64,000 nt of DNA from JAAXHF01 sp963665955 (GTDB lineage: Bacteria; Desulfobacterota; Binatia; Bin18). Below the pieces are notes generated by a model. The model did no database searches, was not told where the DNA came from, and saw nothing but the letters and a program-made list of their open reading frames with translations. A program made the position numbers and the translations under genes. Position 1 is the stretch's first letter; every line of letters starts with the position of its first letter. This document shows, piece by piece, positions 34,926-43,245 of this stretch. Where the stretch lies: contig OZ246887.1 of NCBI GenBank assembly GCA_965231765.1, forward strand, positions 2,170,001 to 2,234,000, read 5' to 3'.

Positions 34926-35064
34926 AACGCTCCTCCGCTTTCCTTACGCTATTCCCTCGTTCCCTGTGTGTGGGCACTACATGGCACATCAGGCTGGCCT
35001 TTGTCCAGTTGTTCTCAGCTGATAAGCCAAAGATGCAAAAGGGCGCAAGAAGGAGGGAAAGCCG

Positions 35065-37236
35065 ATGACCTGCGATAAGCGTTACATGTGTGTTCTACCA
35101 CTCGCAGAGTGGATGCTCGTGCTGGCAGTGCTTACCCTGCTTATCACGAGCTCCACAGTGATGGTGTCCGCTCACCAGTCGCATCCAAACGGCACCTTAC
35201 GATTGGCCTGGCAGTCGGAGCATATCAGCCGTGTGACAGCTGTTGACCTTGATGCACGTACGAGCGGGGCAGCCCTGTTTCGTGCGACTGGGCCAGCCAG
35301 AGTCGAACAGCGCGATGGTCGCTCGTGTGTCGTCGGGGCGCTCCTGTTGTTCGATGTTGACGATGCTTTTGCCTTTAATATTGACGAAACGGTGAGCGTC
35401 GAGTTGGTACTGGATCGCGAGTTTAGTAACGGCGTGGTGTCTTATCACGACCGGGCTGTCCTGCGCCCGCAGACGCAGACTGTGCGCTTCACAGACGCTG
35501 CACCTCGCTGGCAGAGTGTCACGCTGACCTTAGAACGTGCCCGGTTTGCTAATCGATTATTAACCGCAGCAGATTTTGGTCTCGCCGCTCCTGGTGGCGA
35601 CCTGGTTGCCCCGCAACCGGGCGACTCGACTGAAATTGCGGTGTGTGGTGTGCGCCTCAAGCGGGAGGGCAAACCAGCTTTGCATACTGGCCGACAAGGC
35701 ACGTTGGCACTCGAAGTCCATAATGAGACGGATGAGGCGAGCGTAGCCCTCACTCCAGTTCGGATTGGTTTATACGACGCGCAGGGTCGGCTGCCGCTAC
35801 CGAGTCCGTCTGCGCTTACCTTTCGGCGCTGGGAGGACGAGCGTGTCTCTCAGACTGAGCTGATTCCTGGAGTCGAAAAATGGCCGTACGACGGGCGGTA
35901 TGTGTTCTTTATTGATGGCACGTACGAAGCCGAACTCGAAGCAGGGACGTATGATCTGGTGATTGGCAAGGGACCTGAGTACCATATTCATCAGCGCCAG
36001 GTCATTATCACAGCTGGAGAGCGTACACAGCTTAAAGTCACGCTGCCGCGCTGGATCGATATGCCTGCACGCGGCTGGTACTCTGGAGACGACCATATTC
36101 ACTTTCAGCGCGCCCCAGCAGATAATGAGTGGATTTCAGTCCTGATGCAGGCCGAGGACGTGCATGTCGCCAACCTGCTCCAGATGGGTAATCCAAGCCA
36201 GTATTTTTTCTCCCAATACGCCTTTGGCCCCGCAGGACAGCATGTTGTTGATCAGCATGCCTTGGTTGCCGGCCAAGAGTCTCCCCGCACCATGCAGCTG
36301 GGCCACACGATTGGACTGAACGCGAGCCGCTATCACCATCCGTTAGAATATTTTCTGTATAACAAAACAGCCGAAGCCGTACGCCAGGACGGAGGATTAT
36401 TCGGCTATGCGCATACCGGTCTCGATTTCTTTGCTGATCGCTCGCACGCTGCTGCGGGTTTAGCCTTGGATGTGGTAGACGGGCTGGTCGATTTTGTAGA
36501 AGTCTTACAGTTCGGACAACTGGGCACGGGATTGCTGTACGATTTTCTGAACCTGGGGTTTCGGTTGACTCCATCGGCAGGCACGGACTGGCCCTACCTG
36601 AGTTTGCCTGGGGCCGAGCGCTGTTATGTTCAGCTCACAGGCGCGTTCTCGCCTCAAGCGTTTTTTGACGGGATGAAAGCGGGACGCCTGTTTGTCACCA
36701 ACGGTCCAATGCTTGCACTCGATGTCGGCGGGCAGTCGATGGGATCAGAAGTACATGTAAAAGCGGGGCAGACGCTTACGATCAAGGCGACTGCACGCCA
36801 GAACCCTGACTACGGGACGCTCGATCGTCTCGAACTTGTTGTCCACGGTGACGTTATCAAGACAGCCAAGGCCGAGACCGGTGCTGAGACCTTGGAGCTC
36901 AGGCACGAGCTGCAAGCACAAACAAGTCTGTGGTTGGCAGTGCGGGCTTACGGCACCGAGATGGGACTGGCACACAGTGCGCCAGTCTACGTGTATGTTG
37001 ACGGCCGCAAACAATTCTGGAAGCGGGCTGCCGTACCTGAGCTGGTCACACGTTACAAAAGTGTACTGGAAGAAATCCCGTCATTGGAAATCAACTGGGC
37101 CGCGCAACATGAAAAAGATAGTCTGTCTCCCGAGGTGCTCACACTGCACTGGGACGCTCACCGGCAGCCGCTCCAGGCCAGAATCAAGAAAGCGCTGAAG
37201 TTTTACGCTGGTTTGCTGGCAGAAGCCGCCCGGTAA
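35065..37236 (+). CDS. Exported CehA/McbA-family metallohydrolase (PHP-like)
   Basis: A 723-residue protein with an N-terminal hydrophobic export segment (about residues 12-36). Residues 40-330 form beta-sandwich-like domains, and a PHP-like metallohydrolase domain starts at YSGDDHIHFQRAP. Further metal ligands are in AGQESPRTMQLGH, GGLFGYAHTG and TPSAGTDWPYL. CehA/McbA carbaryl hydrolases belong here, so an amide, carbamate or ester substrate is likely. A C-terminal beta domain ends the chain. AAGGAGGG precedes the ATG. The gene is followed by a molybdopterin oxidoreductase 75 bases away. Confidence 0.82.
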   Translation: MTCDKRYMCVLPLAEWMLVLAVLTLLITSSTVMVSAHQSHPNGTLRLAWQSEHISRVTAVDLDARTSGAALFRATGPARVEQRDGRSCVVGALLLFDVDDAFAFNIDETVSVELVLDREFSNGVVSYHDRAVLRPQTQTVRFTDAAPRWQSVTLTLERARFANRLLTAADFGLAAPGGDLVAPQPGDSTEIAVCGVRLKREGKPALHTGRQGTLALEVHNETDEASVALTPVRIGLYDAQGRLPLPSPSALTFRRWEDERVSQTELIPGVEKWPYDGRYVFFIDGTYEAELEAGTYDLVIGKGPEYHIHQRQVIITAGERTQLKVTLPRWIDMPARGWYSGDDHIHFQRAPADNEWISVLMQAEDVHVANLLQMGNPSQYFFSQYAFGPAGQHVVDQHALVAGQESPRTMQLGHTIGLNASRYHHPLEYFLYNKTAEAVRQDGGLFGYAHTGLDFFADRSHAAAGLALDVVDGLVDFVEVLQFGQLGTGLLYDFLNLGFRLTPSAGTDWPYLSLPGAERCYVQLTGAFSPQAFFDGMKAGRLFVTNGPMLALDVGGQSMGSEVHVKAGQTLTIKATARQNPDYGTLDRLELVVHGDVIKTAKAETGAETLELRHELQAQTSLWLAVRAYGTEMGLAHSAPVYVYVDGRKQFWKRAAVPELVTRYKSVLEEIPSLEINWAAQHEKDSLSPEVLTLHWDAHRQPLQARIKKALKFYAGLLAEAAR

Positions 37237-37311
37237 AAAAATAATAATAACACCGCTCGACTGACGATCTGTCGAGAATATGCTACAGGCACACATATGA
37301 AGGAGGGAGCT

Positions 37312-39384
37312 ATGTCGCATATTGCCCATGTTGCGTGTCCACACGATTGTCCCGACTCGTGTCTGATGGATGTGACCATCGATGCAGGACGGGCGGTCGA
37401 GATTACGGCCAATAAAGACCATCCGTTTACCCGTGGAGCGCTGTGCGCCAAGGTCAATAAATTTCTTGACCGGGTATATGCTCCCGACCGCCTCCTGTAT
37501 CCGGTCAAGCGTGTCGGCCCAAAAGGACCGGGAGCCCAGTTTGAACAGATTTCGTGGGACGAGGCAATTGCTACCGTTACCCACACTATGCAGGCAGCTA
37601 TGAACGAGCACGGCCCGCAGTCGATCTTGCCGTACTCCTATCGCGGCAATAACGGCGTGTATCAAAGCAATGGTCTGGATCGGCGTTTCTTCCATGCGCT
37701 AGGCGCTTCGACCTTGGCCCGGACCATCTGCGCAGGTGGGCTGTACGGCGCACTGGCATACTCAGATGTGTTTTTTGGTTTTGCCCCGGAAGGTCTGGTT
37801 GACAGCAAGCTGATTATCTTCTGGGCGGCGAATCCGCTCAACACCGGTTTTCATGTCTGGCCTTTGGTCCAGGAAGCGCGTCGGCGTGGGGCGCGAGTTA
37901 TTGCGATTGATCCCTATCGTTCGCGCACAGCCCGAGCGTGTGATGAACATATTTTTGTGCGGCCAGGCACGGATGCTGCCCTGGCCCTAGGAATGATGAA
38001 GGTCATCGAACAAGAGGGCTTGGTTGATGACGACTACGTGCAAAACTACAGCGTCGGCTACGACGCGTTTGCGGAGCGGCTACACAGCCTGTCGCTAGCC
38101 GATTTATCAGCAGCCTGTGATGTCCCCATAGAAAAGATTCAGGAACTGGCCCACCTGTACGCGACACACAAGCCCGCAGCAATTCGGATTGGGATTGGCA
38201 TCCAGCGCAATGGCGGTGCGGCAGCCGCCATCCGAGCGGTGGCGTGTTTACCAGCGCTGACCGGCGCCTGGCGTGAAGTAGGGGGTGGGCTGTGCAATTT
38301 TGGTGGAGCGATGTTCACCGCCCAAGACATACCGGCGGTCATGCGGCCTGACCTGTCTCCACCCGGCACGCGAGAGATCAATATGGTCCGCTTGGCCGAG
38401 CACCTGCTTGATCCCAGCCTCGATCCGCCGATCAAGGTCATCTATAACTACAACTGCAATCCAGCCGCTTCACTGCCCGATCAAGCCGCGTTGCGGCGTG
38501 CCTTGCAACGCCCCGATCTGTTCACCGTTGTCCACGATATGTTCCTTACCGATAGTGCCGACTATGCAGACATCGTGCTTCCGGCTACTTCGCCCTTAGA
38601 ACATGACGACGCTGTCTTAGCCTACGGGGGCGATTTTGGTAGCTTTAGTCCCCAAGCCATTGAACCGCTTGGCGAGGCCAAATCAAACGCCGAGGTCTTT
38701 CAGCTCTTGGCCACGTCTCTGGGGATCACACAGCCAGCTGTCTATGCGTCCGCTGCTCAGCTGATGACGGAGTCGCTCAAGGAGAATGTTCCGACCGACA
38801 CATTCCTCACCCAGCCTTTTGTCCAGACCCGCCCCCAGCCAGACTTGTTACCGCGTGCCGAGGGTGGGTTTCTGACTCCGTCCGGCAAGTTTGAGTTCTG
38901 GTGTCGAAAACTGGCCCGGGATGGACTTGATCCCTTGCCCAGCTTTGTCCTGCCGCATGAAACGCTGAGTGACGGACCGTATCCGCTCAACTTTCTGCCG
39001 CGTAAACACAAAGACTCGCTGAATTCTTCGTATGCTCATCTGCCAGTTATGCGCCGCCAAGAAAAAGACGCCCGGACCCTGGAAATCCATCCGGATGATG
39101 CGGCTGCGCGTGGGCTGCAAGACGGCACGGAAGTACGGGTCTTTAACGCCCGGGGCGCATTCAGCATGCCGGTGAAAATATCGACGTGTGTTTCACCAGG
39201 CACAGTCGCGACGTTTTGGGGTTGGTGGGATAAACTGTCTGGCGGCACAGGGAATGTGAACAACGTCACCTCAGCCAAACTGACTGACTTGGGCGGTGGG
39301 GGAACGTTCTACGATTGCCGGGTTGAGGTTGAGCGGTGGCAGGGGGCTCAAGCAAATCGGCACGCAAATCGGCACGAAGGATGA
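37312..39384 (+). CDS. Molybdopterin-dependent oxidoreductase (formate dehydrogenase/DMSO reductase family)
   Basis: A 690-residue molybdopterin enzyme. The N-terminal [4Fe-4S] ligands are CPHDCPDSC and GALCAK. The molybdopterin-binding regions include SYRGNNGVYQSNGLDRRFFHALG, FWAANPLNTGFHVW, IDPYRSRTA and the C-terminal PLNFLPRKHKDSLNSSY, HPDDAAARGLQDGTEVRVFN. There is no Sec or obvious Cys/Ser ligand motif that would name the substrate. It lacks a twin-arginine signal, so it is cytoplasmic. AAGGAGGGAGCT precedes the ATG. The last codons contain a 12-bp tandem repeat. Confidence 0.88.
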   Translation: MSHIAHVACPHDCPDSCLMDVTIDAGRAVEITANKDHPFTRGALCAKVNKFLDRVYAPDRLLYPVKRVGPKGPGAQFEQISWDEAIATVTHTMQAAMNEHGPQSILPYSYRGNNGVYQSNGLDRRFFHALGASTLARTICAGGLYGALAYSDVFFGFAPEGLVDSKLIIFWAANPLNTGFHVWPLVQEARRRGARVIAIDPYRSRTARACDEHIFVRPGTDAALALGMMKVIEQEGLVDDDYVQNYSVGYDAFAERLHSLSLADLSAACDVPIEKIQELAHLYATHKPAAIRIGIGIQRNGGAAAAIRAVACLPALTGAWREVGGGLCNFGGAMFTAQDIPAVMRPDLSPPGTREINMVRLAEHLLDPSLDPPIKVIYNYNCNPAASLPDQAALRRALQRPDLFTVVHDMFLTDSADYADIVLPATSPLEHDDAVLAYGGDFGSFSPQAIEPLGEAKSNAEVFQLLATSLGITQPAVYASAAQLMTESLKENVPTDTFLTQPFVQTRPQPDLLPRAEGGFLTPSGKFEFWCRKLARDGLDPLPSFVLPHETLSDGPYPLNFLPRKHKDSLNSSYAHLPVMRRQEKDARTLEIHPDDAAARGLQDGTEVRVFNARGAFSMPVKISTCVSPGTVATFWGWWDKLSGGTGNVNNVTSAKLTDLGGGGTFYDCRVEVERWQGAQANRHANRHEG
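39353..39376 (+). repeat. 12-bp tandem duplication at the oxidoreductase/aminotransferase junction
   Basis: CAAATCGGCACG occurs twice in tandem (39353-39364 and 39365-39376), encoding part of the last residues of the molybdopterin protein. It lies just before the GC-rich aminotransferase gene and could mark an insertion boundary. Confidence 0.7.
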
Positions 39385-39391
39385 GCACGAC

Positions 39392-40558
39392 ATGAGCAGA
39401 CTGCGCCACGAATTCGAGACCCTGCGACAGAACGGGATCACCCAGGTCGGACTGCCCCGTATCGGCGACCCGTCCGTCATTCCGTTGTGGTTCGGGGAGG
39501 GCGACCTGCCCACCCCAGAATTCATCCGCGACGCCGCCAAAAGCGCGCTCGACGCCGGACAGACCTTCTACAACCATCCGGCGGGGCGGCCGGACCTGCG
39601 CGCGGCGATCAAGGCGTATCTCGACCGCCTGTACGAGATCGACCTTGACGTGGCTCGCATCACCGTGCCGGGATCGACGATGCTGGGCATATCAATGGCG
39701 GCTCGGATGGCGCTCGGAGCCGGTGACCACGGCCTGATCGTGAGCCCGAACTGGCCCAACATCGACCGCGCGTTCCAGATGACGGGAGCGACCTTCGACT
39801 TCGTGCGCCAGCGAATCGAGCCGCAGGGCTGGCGGCTTGAGCTGGATGACCTGTTCGCCGCCGCCCGGCCGGAAACCAGGGCGCTTTTTCTCAACACTCC
39901 CTGCAACCCCACCGGCTGGGTCATGCCGCGCAGCGAGCAGCAACGGCTGCTCGATTTCTGCCGTCAGCGAGGCATCGTGATCATCGCCGACGAGGTCTAT
40001 CACCGCAACGTATTCGAGGGAGACGTCGCCCTCTCCTTTCTGTCCATCGCCGCGCCGGACGATCCGCTCATCGTCGTCAACGGCTTCTCCAAGGCGTTCG
40101 CCATGACCGGCTGGCGGCTGGGCTGGATGGTTGCACCGGCCGGCTACGGCGAGCAGATGGCCGCGCTGTCCGAGTGCTCCAATACCGGCGCCCCGCCCTT
40201 CATCCAGAGCGCAGGTATCGTTGCCCTGACCCAGGGTGAGTCGTTCGTGCGCGAGCTGCGCGAGCGCTACCGGGCCGGCCGCCAGATGGTGATGCAGATT
40301 CTGGCGCTGCATCCGCGTATTGAGCTGAGCGAGCCGGAGGGCGCCTTCTACGCCTTTCCCCGCGTCCGCGGGCTACGCTCCAGCCTGGATTTCGTGCACG
40401 GCCTATTGGCCGAGAAAAACGTCGGCCTGGCGCCGGGCTTTACCTTCGGGCCGGGCAATGAGGACCACTTCCGGCTGTGCTTTGCGCAGTCCCACGAGCG
40501 GCTCGAAACCGCGCTGGGCCGCATCCGCGACTACCTCGACGACTACGACTACGACTGA
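39392..40558 (+). CDS. PLP-dependent class I/II aminotransferase
   Basis: A 388-residue fold-type I aminotransferase. The PLP Lys is in NGFSKAFAMTGWRLGW; other landmarks are YNHPAGRPDLRAAI, LNTPCNPTGWV, IIADEVYHRN and PEGAFYAFPRV near the end, with the substrate-carboxylate Arg in EDHFRLCFA. It would transfer an amino group between an amino acid and an oxo acid. Codon use is markedly GC-richer at third positions than in flanking genes, a sign of transfer. It begins 7 bases after the oxidoreductase stop; sequence after it contains a Rid gene relic. Confidence 0.9.
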   Translation: MSRLRHEFETLRQNGITQVGLPRIGDPSVIPLWFGEGDLPTPEFIRDAAKSALDAGQTFYNHPAGRPDLRAAIKAYLDRLYEIDLDVARITVPGSTMLGISMAARMALGAGDHGLIVSPNWPNIDRAFQMTGATFDFVRQRIEPQGWRLELDDLFAAARPETRALFLNTPCNPTGWVMPRSEQQRLLDFCRQRGIVIIADEVYHRNVFEGDVALSFLSIAAPDDPLIVVNGFSKAFAMTGWRLGWMVAPAGYGEQMAALSECSNTGAPPFIQSAGIVALTQGESFVRELRERYRAGRQMVMQILALHPRIELSEPEGAFYAFPRVRGLRSSLDFVHGLLAEKNVGLAPGFTFGPGNEDHFRLCFAQSHERLETALGRIRDYLDDYDYD

Positions 40559-40565
40559 GCGGCAT

Positions 40566-40661
40566 TCAAACGCCCGGCAAAATACATTCCTGCCGGACGC
40601 CCCGGGCATCCATCCCATATTTTTGCTCGCCCGGCCACACAGTATGCGGGAGCGCCGGCCA
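40566..40661 (-). pseudogene. C-terminal remnant of a Rid-family gene
   Basis: On the minus strand the frame reads EQKYGMDARGVRQECILPGV followed by TGA. It matches the end of the long Rid protein at 5281-6036 (EYEMDARGVRQECVLAG), including long nucleotide identity (CGCCCCGGGCATCCAT on the plus strand). About 20 codons upstream there is a TAG and the rest of the gene is absent. It seems to be the stump of a gene displaced when the GC-rich aminotransferase arrived. Confidence 0.55.
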
Positions 40662-40712
40662 CCGCTATAATGGCCGCGTCAACGTCAACCGAGCCGCAAA
40701 GGAGGGACTACA

Positions 40713-41168
40713 ATGGACATGACAGAACTCGAAAAACGTCTGACCCGAATGGAGGACATTGAGGCCATCAAGCAGTTGAAGGCCGAGTATTGCGACATCT
40801 GCGACGACGATCATAATCCGGACCGCATCACCACGATTTTTGTCGAAGACGGCATCTGGGAAGCGAAAGGTTTTGGTACAGGCCGGGGTCATGCCGGCAT
40901 CCGGGAGCTGTTCCAGGGCTTCCAAAAAATGATCAGCTTCTCACAACACATGGTCATGAATCCGATCATTAAGGTCAATGGCAACCGCGCTACAGGGACG
41001 TGGTATTTTCTTGGTCCCTTTACGTTCGGCGGGACTGAGGCAAAGTGGCAGGCAGTACGCTATGAAGACGATTACGTCAAAGTCGGCGGAGAATGGAAGT
41101 ATCAGCACCTGCGGGCGCAGATACGGATGAGCACCGACTATGCAACCAGCTGGGCGAAGCAAGAGTAA
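40713..41168 (+). CDS. SnoaL-like/NTF2-fold protein
   Basis: A 151-residue SnoaL-like protein. An N-terminal helix pair (LEKRLTRMEDIEAIKQLKAEYCDICDD) leads into RITTIFVEDGIWEA, GRGHAGIRELFQGFQKMI and C-terminal strands GTWYFLGPFTF and WKYQHLRAQIRMSTDYATSW. The family includes dehydratases and small subunits of ring-hydroxylating systems. The reaction is unknown. AAAGGAGGG precedes the ATG. It converges on the MazF-type toxin gene with a strong hairpin between. Confidence 0.75.
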   Translation: MDMTELEKRLTRMEDIEAIKQLKAEYCDICDDDHNPDRITTIFVEDGIWEAKGFGTGRGHAGIRELFQGFQKMISFSQHMVMNPIIKVNGNRATGTWYFLGPFTFGGTEAKWQAVRYEDDYVKVGGEWKYQHLRAQIRMSTDYATSWAKQE

Positions 41169-41180
41169 GCAACGGATACC

Positions 41181-41228
41181 ACTGTCTTAACGATCTCAGG
41201 GTCAGGTGCCTGAGGTCGTTAAGACAGT
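41181..41228. terminator. Strong 20-bp hairpin between convergent genes
   Basis: The 20 bases at 41181-41200 (ACTGTCTTAACGATCTCAGG) pair with 41209-41228 with only one G-U type mismatch around an 8-nt loop. It follows the SnoaL-like stop by 12 bases and overlaps the last codons of the mazF-type gene on the other strand. No long T-run is seen, but position suggests bidirectional transcription termination. Confidence 0.6.
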
Positions 41229-41548
41229 TCAAGGGCTGCCACAAGTGCACGATTGAGTTCGGCCATCTTTGCCGTAGAGAGCATTGCAACAAAATTGGTC
41301 AATTTTGTCTTGAACATCAAGGTGAGAAAATCACAACGGATCGCACTTACATGTGGCAACCCATCTTCGGGACCGAGCACGACTTCCGTGCTCAGCCCTA
41401 GCACCTCGCTATATATCGGCGCGCATATTACTGTGGAGACATCTTCATGGTCTGCAAGGAAAGAGCGAGAGACGATGACGTAAAAGCTTGGTTTTCCTCC
41501 ACGTTCAGGGATGCGCTCACGCGTTCGATACAGTTCTCCCCGCTTCAT
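41219..41548 (-). CDS. mazF: MazF/PemK-type endoribonuclease toxin
   Basis: A 109-residue MazF-like toxin: KRGELYRTRERIPERGGKPSFYVIVSRSFLA begins the SH3-like barrel and carries the early Arg-Gly pattern, followed by TVICAPIYSEVLGLSTEVVLG, DGLPHVSAIRCDFL and a C-terminal helix. It would cut mRNA at short motifs when released from the antitoxin. Its ATG overlaps the antitoxin stop (ATGA), the usual coupled arrangement. The module is complete and probably active. Confidence 0.85.
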   Translation of the reverse strand: MKRGELYRTRERIPERGGKPSFYVIVSRSFLADHEDVSTVICAPIYSEVLGLSTEVVLGPEDGLPHVSAIRCDFLTLMFKTKLTNFVAMLSTAKMAELNRALVAALELS

Positions 41549-41781
41549 GGCTGAGCTTGTTCAGCGACTAATGCTTGGGCCTGCAGTGCCAGCCGCTTCT
41601 TGTGCTTATGGAAGATCTCGCGCTCATATACTTCTACTTCCCGCCGCCGTTCCCGTTCAGCATACTCGCGTACCGCAGTCCGAACGAGGGCGGACCGGCT
41701 GCTTCGCTGTGGTGAGGCAACAAGAAGCTTATCGAGCAGCTGCAATGTTATTTCATCAATAGTAACAGCAATAGTTTTCAT
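41545..41781 (-). CDS. Ribbon-helix-helix antitoxin of MazF-type module
   Basis: A 78-residue antitoxin. The ribbon-helix-helix part is KTIAVTIDEITLQLLDKLLV and SSRSALVRTAVREYAERERR, and a charged, likely disordered C-terminal tail (VYEREIFHKHKK onward) would wrap the toxin. The ATG at 41781 fits the domain start; the frame extends 35 codons upstream but that part is not conserved. The upstream sequence is AT-rich and likely holds an autoregulated promoter. Confidence 0.82.
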   Translation of the reverse strand: MKTIAVTIDEITLQLLDKLLVASPQRSSRSALVRTAVREYAERERRREVEVYEREIFHKHKKRLALQAQALVAEQAQP

Positions 41782-41922
41782 ATAATTTTTATATAAGAAC
41801 GAGAGCCTACTTTTCAAGCCAGAGGAGCGCGCAATTGGCGCAGAGTAGAGTGTTCGAAGAAACCAGCGTTGCCTATCCGATAACAAAACAACTGCTCATT
41901 GGAATCTGACCTGTGCGCGTCT

Positions 41923-43047
41923 TTAGCTCCGCAACCGTTGCGGCGACAATCCCTCGGCCGTAATCCCAAGCTTCACAAGGGGTTCGGGCATCGACTGGCC
42001 GAGCAGAATGGTACTACACGCCTGCCCCATTGCTGCTGCCGTCTGGATACCATAGCCACCCTGCCCCGCGACCCAGAAGAATCCTGCTGCCGCCGGATCA
42101 AAACCGCCAACTAACTCACCATCAGATACAAACGAGCGCAAACCGGCCCAGGTCCGGGCTGGTCGCCGAATTGTCATCGTTGTTGCCTCTTCAATACGAG
42201 CAATGCCTGTCGCGATATCGAGTTCTTCAGGCCGCACATCGTGTGGGACCGTCGGATCAACATTGGCCGGTGAGCCGAGCAGCGTACCCGCCTCGGGTTT
42301 GAAATAGAACAACTCATCAGCACTGACCACAGTCGGCCAGGTGGCAATGTCTAGGTGCTCAGGCTGGGCAAAGGTAAAAGCGCTCCGACGTTTCGGAACA
42401 AGGCCAATCGGCGATATCCCAGCAAGCTCGGCAATCGTGTCACACCACGCCCCAGCAGCATTCACCACAGTCTCAGCCTCAAACATGCCAGCGGCTGTTT
42501 CGATCTGCCAGCCATTGGCCAGTCGCGTCAGGCCAGTCACTTCTGCCGCAGTGATGACCTGTCCCCCATTCTGGCGGATGCCACTCAGAAACCCCTGGTG
42601 CAGGGTATGCACGTCAATATCGGTCGGATCGGCTTCATAGATAGCACCGGCGACGTATTCAGCCCGTAATACTGGCACCTGGGCACAGGCTTCGGCCGAG
42701 GACAAACGGACAACCTCAGAACCAACATCCTGCGCGACAGCATACGCCTCGTCGAGCAGTGCGCGCTGGGCCTCAGTCCCGATCATCAGCACGCCACGCG
42801 GCGTAAGAATACGATATTCGGCGAAGCCGCTAGGCGGCGCTTCATAGAAGGGTCGGCTACCAACTGTCAGCGCCCGAACCAGCGACGGTCCGTAGGTCTC
42901 AATGAACATGGCCGCAGAGCGACCCGTCGAGTGATACCCCGGCTGTTCCTCGCGCTCCAGTACCAAGACTGCCTCATGTTGGGACAACCAATACCCAACC
43001 GACGCGCCAGCAATCCCAGCCCCGATAACGGCAAAACGATTGTGCAT
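41923..43047 (-). CDS. FAD-dependent oxidoreductase (DAO/glycine oxidase-like)
   Basis: A 374-residue FAD-dependent D-amino-acid/glycine oxidase-type protein. The N-terminal dinucleotide motif is FAVIGAGIAGASVGYWLSQHEAVLVLERE, then RSAAMFIETYG, VVNAAGAWCDTIAELAGI and a C-terminal GFFWVAGQGGYGIQTA. It would oxidise an amino acid or secondary amine to an imine, which Rid proteins encoded elsewhere in the window could then clear. GAGGAG precedes the ATG at 43047. It is divergent from the amidase gene across about 200 bases. Confidence 0.87.
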   Translation of the reverse strand: MHNRFAVIGAGIAGASVGYWLSQHEAVLVLEREEQPGYHSTGRSAAMFIETYGPSLVRALTVGSRPFYEAPPSGFAEYRILTPRGVLMIGTEAQRALLDEAYAVAQDVGSEVVRLSSAEACAQVPVLRAEYVAGAIYEADPTDIDVHTLHQGFLSGIRQNGGQVITAAEVTGLTRLANGWQIETAAGMFEAETVVNAAGAWCDTIAELAGISPIGLVPKRRSAFTFAQPEHLDIATWPTVVSADELFYFKPEAGTLLGSPANVDPTVPHDVRPEELDIATGIARIEEATTMTIRRPARTWAGLRSFVSDGELVGGFDPAAAGFFWVAGQGGYGIQTAAAMGQACSTILLGQSMPEPLVKLGITAEGLSPQRLRS

Positions 43048-43245
43048 CACACCGCTCCTCATACTTTGCACTTCGGACCTTGAGCTTTGAACCTGGAACC
43101 TTCTTGTCTAGCAAAGGCTGCCCATCCTATGCAATCTGCGGCGTGTGGATACGATATGTTGTCGCTTGACTGTGGGGGGATGTGTCTCATACAGTCGGAA
43201 GCCGCGTATACAAAACGGTACAGCTTTTCGTAAGGAGACATAGCT

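Noticed and set aside
40403..40618. Valine-rich ORF on the minus strand over the aminotransferase end
   Set aside because: It is antisense to the GAC-rich 3' end of the aminotransferase and overlaps the Rid relic in another frame; no ribosome site or family match.
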